Origin: Glaciecola nitratireducens FR1064
GTDB lineage: Bacteria > Pseudomonadota > Gammaproteobacteria > Enterobacterales > Alteromonadaceae
Assembly (NCBI RefSeq): GCF_000226565.1
Contig: NC_016041.1
Location: 1,364,001-1,428,000 of the forward strand
Direction of reading: 5' to 3'
DNA: 64,000 bases
The position numbers and the translations under genes were made by a program. Under the pieces are notes generated by a model. It made no database searches. It worked only from the letters and a program-made list of their open reading frames with translations, and had not been told where the DNA came from. Positions 35,518 to 44,411 of the stretch are shown here, piece by piece; within the stretch, counting starts at the first letter, position 1; each line of letters opens with the position of its first letter.

Positions 35518-36222
35518 CTAATCTATTTCTGGTAGCGGGTTTTCAGCGGGTCCACTTGCCGAAAACAATGAATGCATTAATGCTCTCTCTCTACTAATAA
35601 TCGGATCAATAAAAGCATGCACTTCACCGAGTTTTTTAAAGGATTTAAAGCCTTTTTCTAAAAAATGATGCAAACTTTCGACACCAGCGACTTTTGCGGG
35701 CTTTCGAGATAACATCAACATGGTTGAAACACCTGTAATTTTAACTACTTGCGCTAAATCTAAACCAAGATCTTCAAGCAACTGTATTTGTTCCTCGCGT
35801 TTAGACTGATTATCAGACCAGCGATAACAATCAAAGTAGTTGCGACGATTTACCGCTTTACCATCCAGCTTTTGCACTAAGGCAATATCAAGCTCCAACG
35901 AAAGGCAATTTAGCCTAAGCGCTGCTTGCAATGATTTTAAACCTTTTTCAGGCAATACCTTAGCCATCTTAGGGACTACTCGTGCAAGTTCCATATCGCG
36001 CTGAGCAAAATCTTTTGGACCATATATTTCATCGATAAAAAACTGCATAGCCGGTTTAAAACGCTTGGAGTCCCATAAATCAGCATGAGTAACTAATAAT
36101 CGTTTGGTTTGCCAAGCCTGCAACTCTCGAATAGCTTGAGTCAAATTCTGTTGCTCGACCAGCAAATGTAGTTGTTCTGCTTCTTGCAGATCTCGTATTA
36201 TTTTTTCTAACATATTTGACAT
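35518..36222 (-). CDS. FFLEELY-motif protein
   Basis: This is a 234-aa mainly helical protein. The family is named for FFLEELYGPKD; here the motif reads FFIDEIYGPKDFAQRD at about 62-77, after LVTHADLWDSKRFKPAMQ. It is common in marine Gammaproteobacteria such as Marinobacter and Alteromonas relatives, and its biochemical role is not known to me. No signal peptide or membrane helix is seen. It is placed between the phasin operon and the patatin gene, so a link to lipid storage is possible, but only by position. Confidence 0.8.
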   Translation of the reverse strand: MSNMLEKIIRDLQEAEQLHLLVEQQNLTQAIRELQAWQTKRLLVTHADLWDSKRFKPAMQFFIDEIYGPKDFAQRDMELARVVPKMAKVLPEKGLKSLQAALRLNCLSLELDIALVQKLDGKAVNRRNYFDCYRWSDNQSKREEQIQLLEDLGLDLAQVVKITGVSTMLMLSRKPAKVAGVESLHHFLEKGFKSFKKLGEVHAFIDPIISRERALMHSLFSASGPAENPLPEID

Positions 36223-36522
36223 AGGCTATGTAAATACTGCTCCTTTATCGGTAAATTTATCCACACTTCGTTAATAAAGGTACGCACTAATATTCATTCA
36301 AACAAGATCTTTCAGAGAATTTAATCGTTTTATTCCCGCCTAAACAACACAATATATAGCCATTAATTTTCGCAGGGGGTGCGGTTTTAGTATTTGTGCC
36401 TAAAGAACATACCAAATAAAAGTGATTATTTATTGAGCTCTATGAGCCAGAATTTCTGGAGTATCTAGCTTTGTTGCTTATACTCAATAACAACAAGAAC
36501 ATTATTTTCAGGAGTTTTTTCT
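36223..36522. other. 300-bp divergent promoter region
   Basis: It separates the FFLEELY gene (minus) from the patatin gene (plus) and must serve both. No repeat, RNA or short gene is evident. AGGAG lies 8 bases before the patatin ATG. Confidence 0.35.
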
Positions 36523-38049
36523 ATGTTGTCGATATCTGCCAATCTCACTCTTTACCGCTTGGAACGTAAAATGCGTCGAGCCCAAAGTTATGCCGATTGG
36601 AAGCAGGCCGCTCTTGAACACGATTCTGTTTCTGGTCTTGAATCGTGGAAGCAGAAAGAAGCATCAAATAGTTACGATTACCTAAATATTCGGAGCAGAG
36701 TCGACACGATCAAAAAACTCAGAAAAGAAAAGGATGATATTGGTTTATTGTTCGCACTTAATGAGGGGATCCACGGAAATCAAGGAGGAATGGGTAAACC
36801 TATCCTTTATAAATTGGCGAAATTTGGCACAAAACACCTGATTGAAGAATATGTTAACGAAATAGTCGATGCACTTGAACATATTTCAAACCTAAGCGAA
36901 ACGGATGATATAACTCGAGAAGATAAGCTTGATTTTTTTACACGTGCGAGCCTTTGCTTTGGCCACTCTGCGCTGATGCTGAGTGGCGCGGGCTCACTTG
37001 GTTATTTTCATCTTGGTGTAATTAAGGCTTTATTTGAACATCAGATCTTGCCTAACGTCGTGTCTGGATCAAGCGCGGGCTCCATATTTGCGGCGGTGCT
37101 AGGAACCCACACAGATGAAGAACTGGATTTCTTTTTTAGCGGTGACATGCTGTTAGAGCCTTTGCAGCTCAATATTGATAGTAAGCCCAAGCGTTTAGTT
37201 CGGGAACGGATGGACTCAACGTCATTGGGTTTGACATTGGAGACAGTAATTCCTGATATCACTTTTCAGGAAGCATATGAGAAAACAGGCAGAATGATTA
37301 GTATCACTATCGCACCCTTAGAAGAGCACCAGACGTCCAGACTGATGAATGCGGTAACATCTCCTAATGTCTATGTGCGTAGCGCCGTAATGGCGTCCTG
37401 TGCTGTGCCCGGTGTTTTTCCACCTGTTATGCTAATGGCTAAAAATGTTTATGGAGAGCGTCAACCCTATCTGCCAAATAGGTTATGGATCGACGGGGCT
37501 GTAACGGATGATTTACCAGCAAAAAGATTAGCCAGGCTGTATGGTGTTAACCACTATATCGTGAGTCAGGCAAATCCACTAGCGCTCGCCATTCTTAAGG
37601 GTGAGCAATATATGCCGATTCCAAAAAGTGCAAAAAATATTATTCGTTTTTCCTCTCATGAATTACTAAAAAGTACGGAACAGTTTAGTCGACGTTATCT
37701 GCGTAAAGTTCCGGATATTGGTAAAGTTATTAATATGTTTTATTCCGTTTTTGCACAAGATTATAAAGGTGATGTCAATATTGTACCGAACTTTACTTTT
37801 GTTAGTCCTGAAAAGCTCTTAGGTCATCTAACTTCGGATGAAATCAGGGAGCTAGTCGCAGAGGGGGAGCGCTCTACCTGGCCAGAATTAGAGCATATTA
37901 GAATTTGCTCGAACATTGCTAAAAAATTAGAACAAATAATGGATCATCACTCTGATCACGACATAAGACGCTTCTACAAGGTGAAACACCGAAAATTGGT
38001 ACGCTCAAGGTCGACGAAGCGTTCATCCAAAGTAAATGACGATAGTTAA
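36523..38049 (+). CDS. Patatin-like lipase with DUF3336 domain
   Basis: This 508-aa enzyme is of the yeast Tgl3/Tgl5-type triacylglycerol lipase class. The N-terminal DUF3336 region (about 10-140) contains YDYLNIRSRVDTIKKLR. The patatin core follows, with LSGAGSLGYFHLGV (oxyanion loop, about 151-164), nucleophile GSSAG at about 182-186 with Ser about 184, and the catalytic Asp in WIDGAVTDDLP at about 322-332. It would release fatty acids from stored lipid. The C-terminus is basic (RSRSTKRSSK). AGGAG supports the start. It lies just upstream of an acyl-CoA ligase that would activate the freed fatty acids. Confidence 0.88.
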   Translation: MLSISANLTLYRLERKMRRAQSYADWKQAALEHDSVSGLESWKQKEASNSYDYLNIRSRVDTIKKLRKEKDDIGLLFALNEGIHGNQGGMGKPILYKLAKFGTKHLIEEYVNEIVDALEHISNLSETDDITREDKLDFFTRASLCFGHSALMLSGAGSLGYFHLGVIKALFEHQILPNVVSGSSAGSIFAAVLGTHTDEELDFFFSGDMLLEPLQLNIDSKPKRLVRERMDSTSLGLTLETVIPDITFQEAYEKTGRMISITIAPLEEHQTSRLMNAVTSPNVYVRSAVMASCAVPGVFPPVMLMAKNVYGERQPYLPNRLWIDGAVTDDLPAKRLARLYGVNHYIVSQANPLALAILKGEQYMPIPKSAKNIIRFSSHELLKSTEQFSRRYLRKVPDIGKVINMFYSVFAQDYKGDVNIVPNFTFVSPEKLLGHLTSDEIRELVAEGERSTWPELEHIRICSNIAKKLEQIMDHHSDHDIRRFYKVKHRKLVRSRSTKRSSKVNDDS

Positions 38050-38303
38050 TAGAAAGCCCGAAAAGACTACTTTCAAAAACGAAGTTAAGGTCAAGAACCT
38101 GATCTACGTCAAAGAATATATCAGTGCTAGGATTACGCTTTACGTTGTTTAAAAACAAACCTTAGTTGAGAGCAAGAGTTTTCAATAGTTCATATGAAAG
38201 CGATTGTTAACCATAGCTGATAGTCTTTTTCTCAAGAATACGTAAGTAAAGTAACTGTACTATCGACAAATGAACAAAGTGTTCCTTATTAAGGATTACT
38301 TCT

Positions 38304-39941
38304 ATGGCATTTAAAACTCCATTAGAAATGTTGTATCACTGGCAAGATACCAGCCCTAACACTGTGTTTTTAAGACAGCCTGTTGATGGCGAGGTGCAAG
38401 AGTTCACGTGGCAAGATACAGCAGATCAAGTATATAGGGTTGCAGCAGGATTAATCGCATTGGATTTACCTCCGATGAGCAATATAGCGGTTTTATCAAA
38501 AAATTGTGCCCAATGGTTTATTACTGATTTAGCCATCATGTTGGCTGGTCATGTGTCCGTACCTATCTATTCAACCGCCGGTGAAAAAACAATTCGGTAC
38601 GTTCTAGAACACGCACAATGCCCAGTGATTTTTATTGGAAAGTTAGATAAAACCGAAGAGCAAGTTGCCGCTATTCCAAAAGGTACTATAAAGTGGGCTT
38701 TTCCGTATCCCCATATTGAAGCTGATAAACAGTGGCAAGAGCTGCTTGTAAATGAGCCTTATACAAAAAGAATGATACCCGATTGGAAGACAGTGATGAC
38801 AATTGTCTATACTTCTGGGTGCACTGGCACTCCAAAAGGAGTGGTTCATAATTATGAATCTATCTGTTGGGCTGCTCATGGATCATTATACGAATTTGGG
38901 TTAGGGCCGCAAGACCGTATGTTGAGTTATCTCCCTTTGGCGCACATTACCGAGCGGGTTTTGGTAGAGTTAGCCAGTTATTATTCTGGCATGCGTATTG
39001 ATTTTGTCGAGTCATTGGAAACTTTCTCCAGAGACATTAGGAACACTCAACCCACTTTATTTATCTCTGTCCCGAGGTTGTGGACAAGATTTCAAATGGG
39101 CATATTGGCCAATATCCCTCAAAAGAAACTTGATTTTTTACTTCGTATTCCTATCGTAAACACATTTATATCAAGAAAAATCCGCAGTAAACTTGGATTG
39201 CAAAAGGCGCGTCTATGCGCGAGTGGCTCAGCACCTATAGCTGAAGCAACACTGCATTGGTTTCATCGTTTAGGGGTGAATATTTCTGAAGGCTGGGGGA
39301 TGACCGAGAACTGCGCCTATGGTACCTGTTGCGTACCATTTCGGGTTGATAAAATAGGCAGTATTGGGCGTGCTTATAAAGGAGTTGATATCCGTATCAG
39401 TGGCGAAGGGGAAATTCTGGTGAAAGGCAAGTGCAATATGAAGGAGTATTATTTAGAACCAAAAAAAACACTCGATGCATTCACTGATGACGGGTATTTG
39501 AAATCTGGCGACAAGGGTTCTGTAGATGAAGATGGTTATTTTAGAATTAGCGGGCGCTTGAAGGAGATATTTAAAACCTCAAAAGGAAAATATATTGCTC
39601 CTGTGCCAATTGAATCAAAACTTATGGTTAACTCTTTGATTGAACAAGTTTGTGTCACAGGGGCCAAACTCAAACAACCAGTTGCTTTGGTCGTATTATC
39701 CGAAGAAGCTCGGAATGAGCCTCTTGAAAAAGTTAAGAGTAGCCTACTCGCAACTTTTGAGGAGGTTAATGCTAGCTTAGAAAGTCATGCAGTGTTAGAC
39801 CACCTTGTTATTGTAAAGGACGCCTGGACGGTTGAAAATAACTTGCTGACACCCACGCTCAAGATTAAGCGTAATGTATTGGAAGAAAAGTACGAAACCT
39901 TAATAAATAAAGTATACACAGAAAAAATTGTGTACCAATGA
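38304..39941 (+). CDS. Long-chain fatty acid-CoA ligase (AMP-binding)
   Basis: This 545-aa adenylate-forming enzyme activates fatty acids to acyl-CoA using ATP. The phosphate loop reads YTSGCTGTPKG at about 168-178, with Cys where the family usually has Thr or Ser. GWGMTENC (about 330-337), the YLKSGDKG and GRLKEIFKTSKGKYIAP region (about 392-440) complete the active site. The length suits the FAA1/FadD15 type. AAGGA precedes the ATG. It can feed acyl-CoA to the WS/DGAT enzyme or to beta-oxidation; its place after the patatin lipase suggests recycling of stored lipid. Confidence 0.9.
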   Translation: MAFKTPLEMLYHWQDTSPNTVFLRQPVDGEVQEFTWQDTADQVYRVAAGLIALDLPPMSNIAVLSKNCAQWFITDLAIMLAGHVSVPIYSTAGEKTIRYVLEHAQCPVIFIGKLDKTEEQVAAIPKGTIKWAFPYPHIEADKQWQELLVNEPYTKRMIPDWKTVMTIVYTSGCTGTPKGVVHNYESICWAAHGSLYEFGLGPQDRMLSYLPLAHITERVLVELASYYSGMRIDFVESLETFSRDIRNTQPTLFISVPRLWTRFQMGILANIPQKKLDFLLRIPIVNTFISRKIRSKLGLQKARLCASGSAPIAEATLHWFHRLGVNISEGWGMTENCAYGTCCVPFRVDKIGSIGRAYKGVDIRISGEGEILVKGKCNMKEYYLEPKKTLDAFTDDGYLKSGDKGSVDEDGYFRISGRLKEIFKTSKGKYIAPVPIESKLMVNSLIEQVCVTGAKLKQPVALVVLSEEARNEPLEKVKSSLLATFEEVNASLESHAVLDHLVIVKDAWTVENNLLTPTLKIKRNVLEEKYETLINKVYTEKIVYQ

Positions 39942-40028
39942 ACAGAAAATAACAAGCAGGCGATAATCGCTCAAATTCCTTCCTTCACGATTTACATCCA
40001 TTTCTAGCCAAAAAGAAGCAGTTCAGGA

Positions 40029-41570
40029 TTAATTTCTACCCAGTTCTTCATGCGATGTCACCCAGTCCAAGGATGAAATAGCAGATGCTAGCGATATCTC
40101 GCCAGCGAGGACAACAGAAGCGACTATTTCAGCAAATTTCAATGCTTTTCCCGGGCCATAGCAATGTAACATTTCCAAACATTCCTTCTGCGTCCCTAAG
40201 CCCGTGCCACCACCACACGTTGCTATGATTAATGAGGGGAGGGTTATTGAAAGATATAAGTCTCCTTCATCATTAATTTCTGAATAAATAATCCCAGCTG
40301 ACGATTCAGATACGTTAGCGACATCTTGGCCCGTGGCGATAAACATTGCTGTAATACCGTTTGCAGAGTGCAACCCTGTGTTATTGGCGCCGGCTAAAAA
40401 TGCGCCAATAGAGGCGGCTCGTTGATGCTGTCCAATTTGTGTCGGTTCTACTCGCATAACTTCAATTAAATCACTTTTTTTGATAGTGACTTCGGCCGTC
40501 ACTCTTTTTCCGCGTGTATGTAGAATGTTGATAAATGAGGATTTTTTATCAGTCGCCATATTCGATTCGAGGAAAAAGTTTTTGATACCCGGATATTGCT
40601 CAATTATCCAACCGCAGGCAAAATAAGTGGCTCGCCCCACCATATTCTGACCTCCTGCATCACCGGTGGTAAAGTTAAAGCGTAAAAACGCAAATTTGTT
40701 GGCTTTGTAACTTTCAATGTTACGCAGTTTTACATGTGGGTCAGTCGCTTCGGCCTGCTGTCGTATTCCATCAATATTATCAGTCACCCAGCGGTCAAAG
40801 TCTCTGGCTTCTCTGGCATCATCAAACACAAAAACAGGGGCTCGCTGCATAGCATCATCCACCACGGTTGCTTTTACCCCGCCAGACTGATTCAGTAACT
40901 TTATGCCTCGGTTATAAGATGCCACGAGCGTACCTTCAGTGGTGGCAAGTGGAATAAGGAATTCTCCTTGAGCATGCTCACCGTTTACTTTGATCGGTCC
41001 TGCAATACCAATAGGTATTTGAGCCATACCACAAAAATGTTCAATGTTGCCACTAAGAGAGGCGAGATCAGCATCGAAGTTAAATAAATTTTGAGGCGTA
41101 GTGTCTGTTATTCCTGATACATACTCTTGTCGTTTTTTAATAATATCAGGATGAAAATCGTTTTCTGCGTTACGCGGAATTTGATTCAAGGTTTCGTTAA
41201 TAAGCGGCAACTTGTCCTTCAGTACTAATTTTATATCACCAAAAGGAGGAGCAGTTATGGTGATGTTGATATCGACAATTTTTGAGTCAGGTATAGAAGT
41301 GCCATCAACAAACACAGTTAAGGTTGCCCCAAGTGGAAAGTCTATTCCTTTTTTTTGTTCAAGGGTATGAAGGCCAATTGGTGTGTCAGAGTTCAACGCA
41401 ACCATGATTTTAGACATATCAATTTTTTGATTGTTAATGAATAAATGCAAAATTTGGTTAAAGTGTGCGCTTTTAATTCGATTTTTTAATGAAAAGCTTA
41501 AACCCTTATCAGTCTTTCTTAAACTGCCAAGGGTGTATAGCTGTTTTAGCATTGAGTCTGGTATAAGCAT
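40029..41570 (-). CDS. Hydroxymethylglutaryl-CoA reductase (class-I-like)
   Basis: This 513-aa protein would reduce HMG-CoA to mevalonate. The first 130 residues form an extra beta-rich domain (YTLGSLRKTDKGLSFSLKN). The catalytic part has TTEGTLVAS (Glu about 211), TDKKSSFIN with the catalytic Lys at about 341, ATGQDVAN (Asp about 413), and SHEELGRN at the very C-terminus with His507. These are the Glu/Lys/Asp/His of the enzyme. The usual DAMGMNM reads DAGGQNM here, a variant cofactor loop. No membrane anchor is present. Gammaproteobacteria normally use the MEP pathway, so a separate use of mevalonate is likely. It converges with the acyl-CoA ligase gene. Confidence 0.85.
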   Translation of the reverse strand: MLIPDSMLKQLYTLGSLRKTDKGLSFSLKNRIKSAHFNQILHLFINNQKIDMSKIMVALNSDTPIGLHTLEQKKGIDFPLGATLTVFVDGTSIPDSKIVDINITITAPPFGDIKLVLKDKLPLINETLNQIPRNAENDFHPDIIKKRQEYVSGITDTTPQNLFNFDADLASLSGNIEHFCGMAQIPIGIAGPIKVNGEHAQGEFLIPLATTEGTLVASYNRGIKLLNQSGGVKATVVDDAMQRAPVFVFDDAREARDFDRWVTDNIDGIRQQAEATDPHVKLRNIESYKANKFAFLRFNFTTGDAGGQNMVGRATYFACGWIIEQYPGIKNFFLESNMATDKKSSFINILHTRGKRVTAEVTIKKSDLIEVMRVEPTQIGQHQRAASIGAFLAGANNTGLHSANGITAMFIATGQDVANVSESSAGIIYSEINDEGDLYLSITLPSLIIATCGGGTGLGTQKECLEMLHCYGPGKALKFAEIVASVVLAGEISLASAISSLDWVTSHEELGRN

Positions 41571-41752
41571 AGTGAGCTCTGCTGAAAAAGGTTTGTATTA
41601 ACTATCTATGTTTTTTAATTGAATATGTTGATGGTGATCAAAAAAATTATCTTATCTAGAGTCAAACTCATCACTGTTTTATCTCAATCGATAGAGTGAT
41701 TCAGCTTTCTTTTCCTGAACGCCACGATCGCCACTGCATCTAAGGAACTAAA

Positions 41753-42214
41753 ATGACCGTAAAAGTGAAGATTGATTTACACCGCGAATTTATTGTTGCC
41801 GCAGACATCGATACCGTATTCTCTCTTTTATCAAATGTTCCCGCTTCCGCTGCTTATTTCCCGAAAGTACATAAGTTAACGCCGTTGTCAGATAATGCAT
41901 TTCGATGGGTTATGGAAAAGGTCGCGCTTGGGATTTACTCAATTGAAACGAGTTATGCTTGCCAATATATTTCTGATACAGATGCAAAAACAATCGTGTG
42001 GGTGCCTATTGAAGGCGAGGGGAACGCTACCGTGTCAGGTAAATGGACATTAACCAAGTTTGCTGCCGGCACCAAAGTTTTATTTGAGACACAAGCTGAA
42101 CTCATACTGCCAGTAAGCGGACTGCTTCAGTTAGCGATTAGCCCTCTGGTTAAAATCGAGTTTACGGGGCTGGTTGATACGTATCTGAACAACTTACAAG
42201 ACTTATGGGCGTAG
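41753..42214 (+). CDS. SRPBCC (START-like) family protein
   Basis: This is a 153-aa small hydrophobic-pocket protein. The pattern HREFIVAADIDTVFSLLSNV at the front, a central beta sheet (TIVWVPIEGEGNATVSGKW) and a long final helix fit the SRPBCC/Bet v1-like fold, which binds lipids or other hydrophobic ligands. AAGGA 7 bases before the ATG supports the start. It is divergent from the HMG-CoA reductase gene, with 182 bases between that may serve both, so a role in isoprenoid or lipid handling is possible but not shown. Confidence 0.75.
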   Translation: MTVKVKIDLHREFIVAADIDTVFSLLSNVPASAAYFPKVHKLTPLSDNAFRWVMEKVALGIYSIETSYACQYISDTDAKTIVWVPIEGEGNATVSGKWTLTKFAAGTKVLFETQAELILPVSGLLQLAISPLVKIEFTGLVDTYLNNLQDLWA

Positions 42215-42415
42215 TGTCGTCTTCGGCACTGGAAGTCGTAATATTTATTGTATCTAGAAAAATTTGACGAGCAACTATTTGACGTTGGTCAAGATAACGA
42301 GAGCACATTTGATAAACAATCAACCTGTCTCTTTTTTATTTTATGGACGTTGAGCGTGAAAACGCCGTTCGGAAGTCGGCATAGCTTATAAACAAGACTA
42401 TCAAAAGGAGCATGT

Positions 42416-44401
42416 ATGACTGATTTTGCTGAATTAAGAAAGCAGATGATAAAGTATCAATTGGCGACTCGCGGGGTTGACGATGATGCACTGTTGAGTG
42501 CAATCAATACAGTGCCTCGAGAAAAATTTGTGCCAACAGAGTTGATAGAGTTCGCTTATCAAGATAGTCCCTTACCGATCGCTGCTAGCCAGACCATTTC
42601 TCAACCGTACATCGTCGCATTAATGATTGCGGCACTTGAACTTAAACCAAAAGATAAAGTGTTAGAGGTTGGTACCGGTTCAGGGTACGCCGCCGCGATT
42701 TTGTCTAAGCTGGCTCGACAAGTATTCACGATAGAAAGGCATAAAGTGCTTGCCGATTCAGCTCGTGTAACACTCCATCATTTGGGCTATAAAAACGTGC
42801 TTGTATTTCAAGCAGATGGAACATTGGGTTTGCCAAAAGAAGCACCGTTTGATGCCATAGTAGTAGCTGCAGGTGGTCCAAGTGTTCCTGAGCTTCTGAA
42901 ACATCAGCTAGTTATTGGTGGACGTATGGTGATACCAGTGGGCTCAACATTGCAAAGCCAAAAGTTACTGAGGATCCGGCGCGTAAGTCAGCATGAATTT
43001 ATAGAAGAGAGCCTCGGGGATGTGCGTTTTGTGCCTTTGATCGGTGCTGCTGGTTGGGAAGAAGAGTATGCTGAAAAGCCGAAAAAGAAAGAACCTACCC
43101 TCAGTTTACCTGACCATATTTATGAAAACAGTGAACATTTTGCCAGAATAGACGATTGTAATTTAGACAATTTACTTGAGCGTATCGGCGATAGTCGCGT
43201 AGTGCTATTGGGCGAATCATCGCATGGAAGTGCAGAATTTTATGATATGCGAGCCCGAATTACTAAAGAGCTGATAGAGAAGAAAGGCTTTACTATTATT
43301 GCCGCCGAGGCCGACTGGCCTGATGCAACGAATATCAATCATCATGTTCAGAGCACCTCCGATGAGTCGATGCAAGATGATCCACCTTTCACACGCTTTC
43401 CCACTTGGATGTGGCTTAATCACTCCGTTCTTAACTTCAGTCATTGGTTAAAGTCTTTTAATAATGATATCCAATTATCTGAGAATAAAGTGGGGTTTTA
43501 CGGTCTTGATCTATACAGCATGAATACTTCAATGGAAGCGGTGTTAAGTTACTTGGATTCAGTAGATCCGAAAACAGCAGAAATTGCGAGGGTTCGTTAC
43601 GGCTGTCTGACACCTTGGGCAAGGGAGCCGTCACTTTATGCTCGAGTGACTATGAACAAACAATATAAAGAGTGCGAAAATGATGTCGTTGCCACGTTAC
43701 ATGACTTACTCAAAAAACGCCTCGACTATTCTGCTGCCGACGGTAATCGATTTTTCAATGCCGAACAAAATGCCCGCTTAGTCGCAAGTGCCGAACGGTA
43801 TTATCGCACAATGTATTATGCTGAAAATAACTCTTGGAATTTGCGAGATCAACACATGTTCGATACCTTGCAATCAGTCATGTTACATAGAGGCAAGTCT
43901 TCAAAAGCCGTTGTCTGGGCACATAACTCACACATTGGTGATGCTCGAGCAACTCAAATGAGCGCTCGCGGCGAATTCAATTTAGGACAGTTAACTCGCG
44001 AATGCTATGGCGATGCGGCTTACCTAATTGGATTTGGTACTGACCACGGCACAGTTGCGGCGGCGTCTGAATGGGGCGGTCCAATGGAAGTAAAACAAGT
44101 GCAGCCGTCTCATATTGATAGCTATGAGTATCTGTTTCATCAGGTGAAAACGGATAATTTAATATTGCCCTTGCGTAAACTAAAGCAAAAAACAGTGGGC
44201 AAAAAGCTCACGACTGAACGTTTAGAGAGGGCAATTGGCGTGATATACAGACCAGAAAGCGAACTACAAAGTCATTATTTTTATGCTGCATTACCGAATC
44301 AGTTCGATGAATATATTTGGTTTGATGAAACAAGCGCTGTTCAGCCTGTTAATAGAGAAACCATGCAAGATAGTCCCGATACTTTCCCGTTCGGCTTGTA
44401 G
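42416..44401 (+). CDS. Protein-L-isoaspartate methyltransferase fused to an erythromycin-esterase-like domain
   Basis: This is a 661-aa two-domain protein. Residues about 1-215 are a protein-L-isoaspartate O-methyltransferase with VPREKFVP, SQPYIVALM and SAM motif LEVGTGSGYAA at about 83-93, which repairs damaged aspartyl residues. Residues about 230-655 match the erythromycin esterase family (EreA-like): VLLGESSHGSAEFYDMR at about 261-277, EADWPD, and VVWAHNSHIGDA (about 500-511), with the metal or general-base Glu and His residues. The fusion is known in other bacteria; its substrate is not. Macrolide hydrolysis should not be assumed. AAGGAG 7 bases upstream supports the start. The next gene begins 8 bases after its stop. 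Confidence 0.88.
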   Translation: MTDFAELRKQMIKYQLATRGVDDDALLSAINTVPREKFVPTELIEFAYQDSPLPIAASQTISQPYIVALMIAALELKPKDKVLEVGTGSGYAAAILSKLARQVFTIERHKVLADSARVTLHHLGYKNVLVFQADGTLGLPKEAPFDAIVVAAGGPSVPELLKHQLVIGGRMVIPVGSTLQSQKLLRIRRVSQHEFIEESLGDVRFVPLIGAAGWEEEYAEKPKKKEPTLSLPDHIYENSEHFARIDDCNLDNLLERIGDSRVVLLGESSHGSAEFYDMRARITKELIEKKGFTIIAAEADWPDATNINHHVQSTSDESMQDDPPFTRFPTWMWLNHSVLNFSHWLKSFNNDIQLSENKVGFYGLDLYSMNTSMEAVLSYLDSVDPKTAEIARVRYGCLTPWAREPSLYARVTMNKQYKECENDVVATLHDLLKKRLDYSAADGNRFFNAEQNARLVASAERYYRTMYYAENNSWNLRDQHMFDTLQSVMLHRGKSSKAVVWAHNSHIGDARATQMSARGEFNLGQLTRECYGDAAYLIGFGTDHGTVAAASEWGGPMEVKQVQPSHIDSYEYLFHQVKTDNLILPLRKLKQKTVGKKLTTERLERAIGVIYRPESELQSHYFYAALPNQFDEYIWFDETSAVQPVNRETMQDSPDTFPFGL

Positions 44402-44411
44402 CTTTGCCCTT

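Noticed and set aside
42416-44401. Macrolide resistance gene
   Set aside because: The erythromycin-esterase-like domain is fused to a repair methyltransferase and the family is broad. Sequence alone does not support antibiotic resistance.
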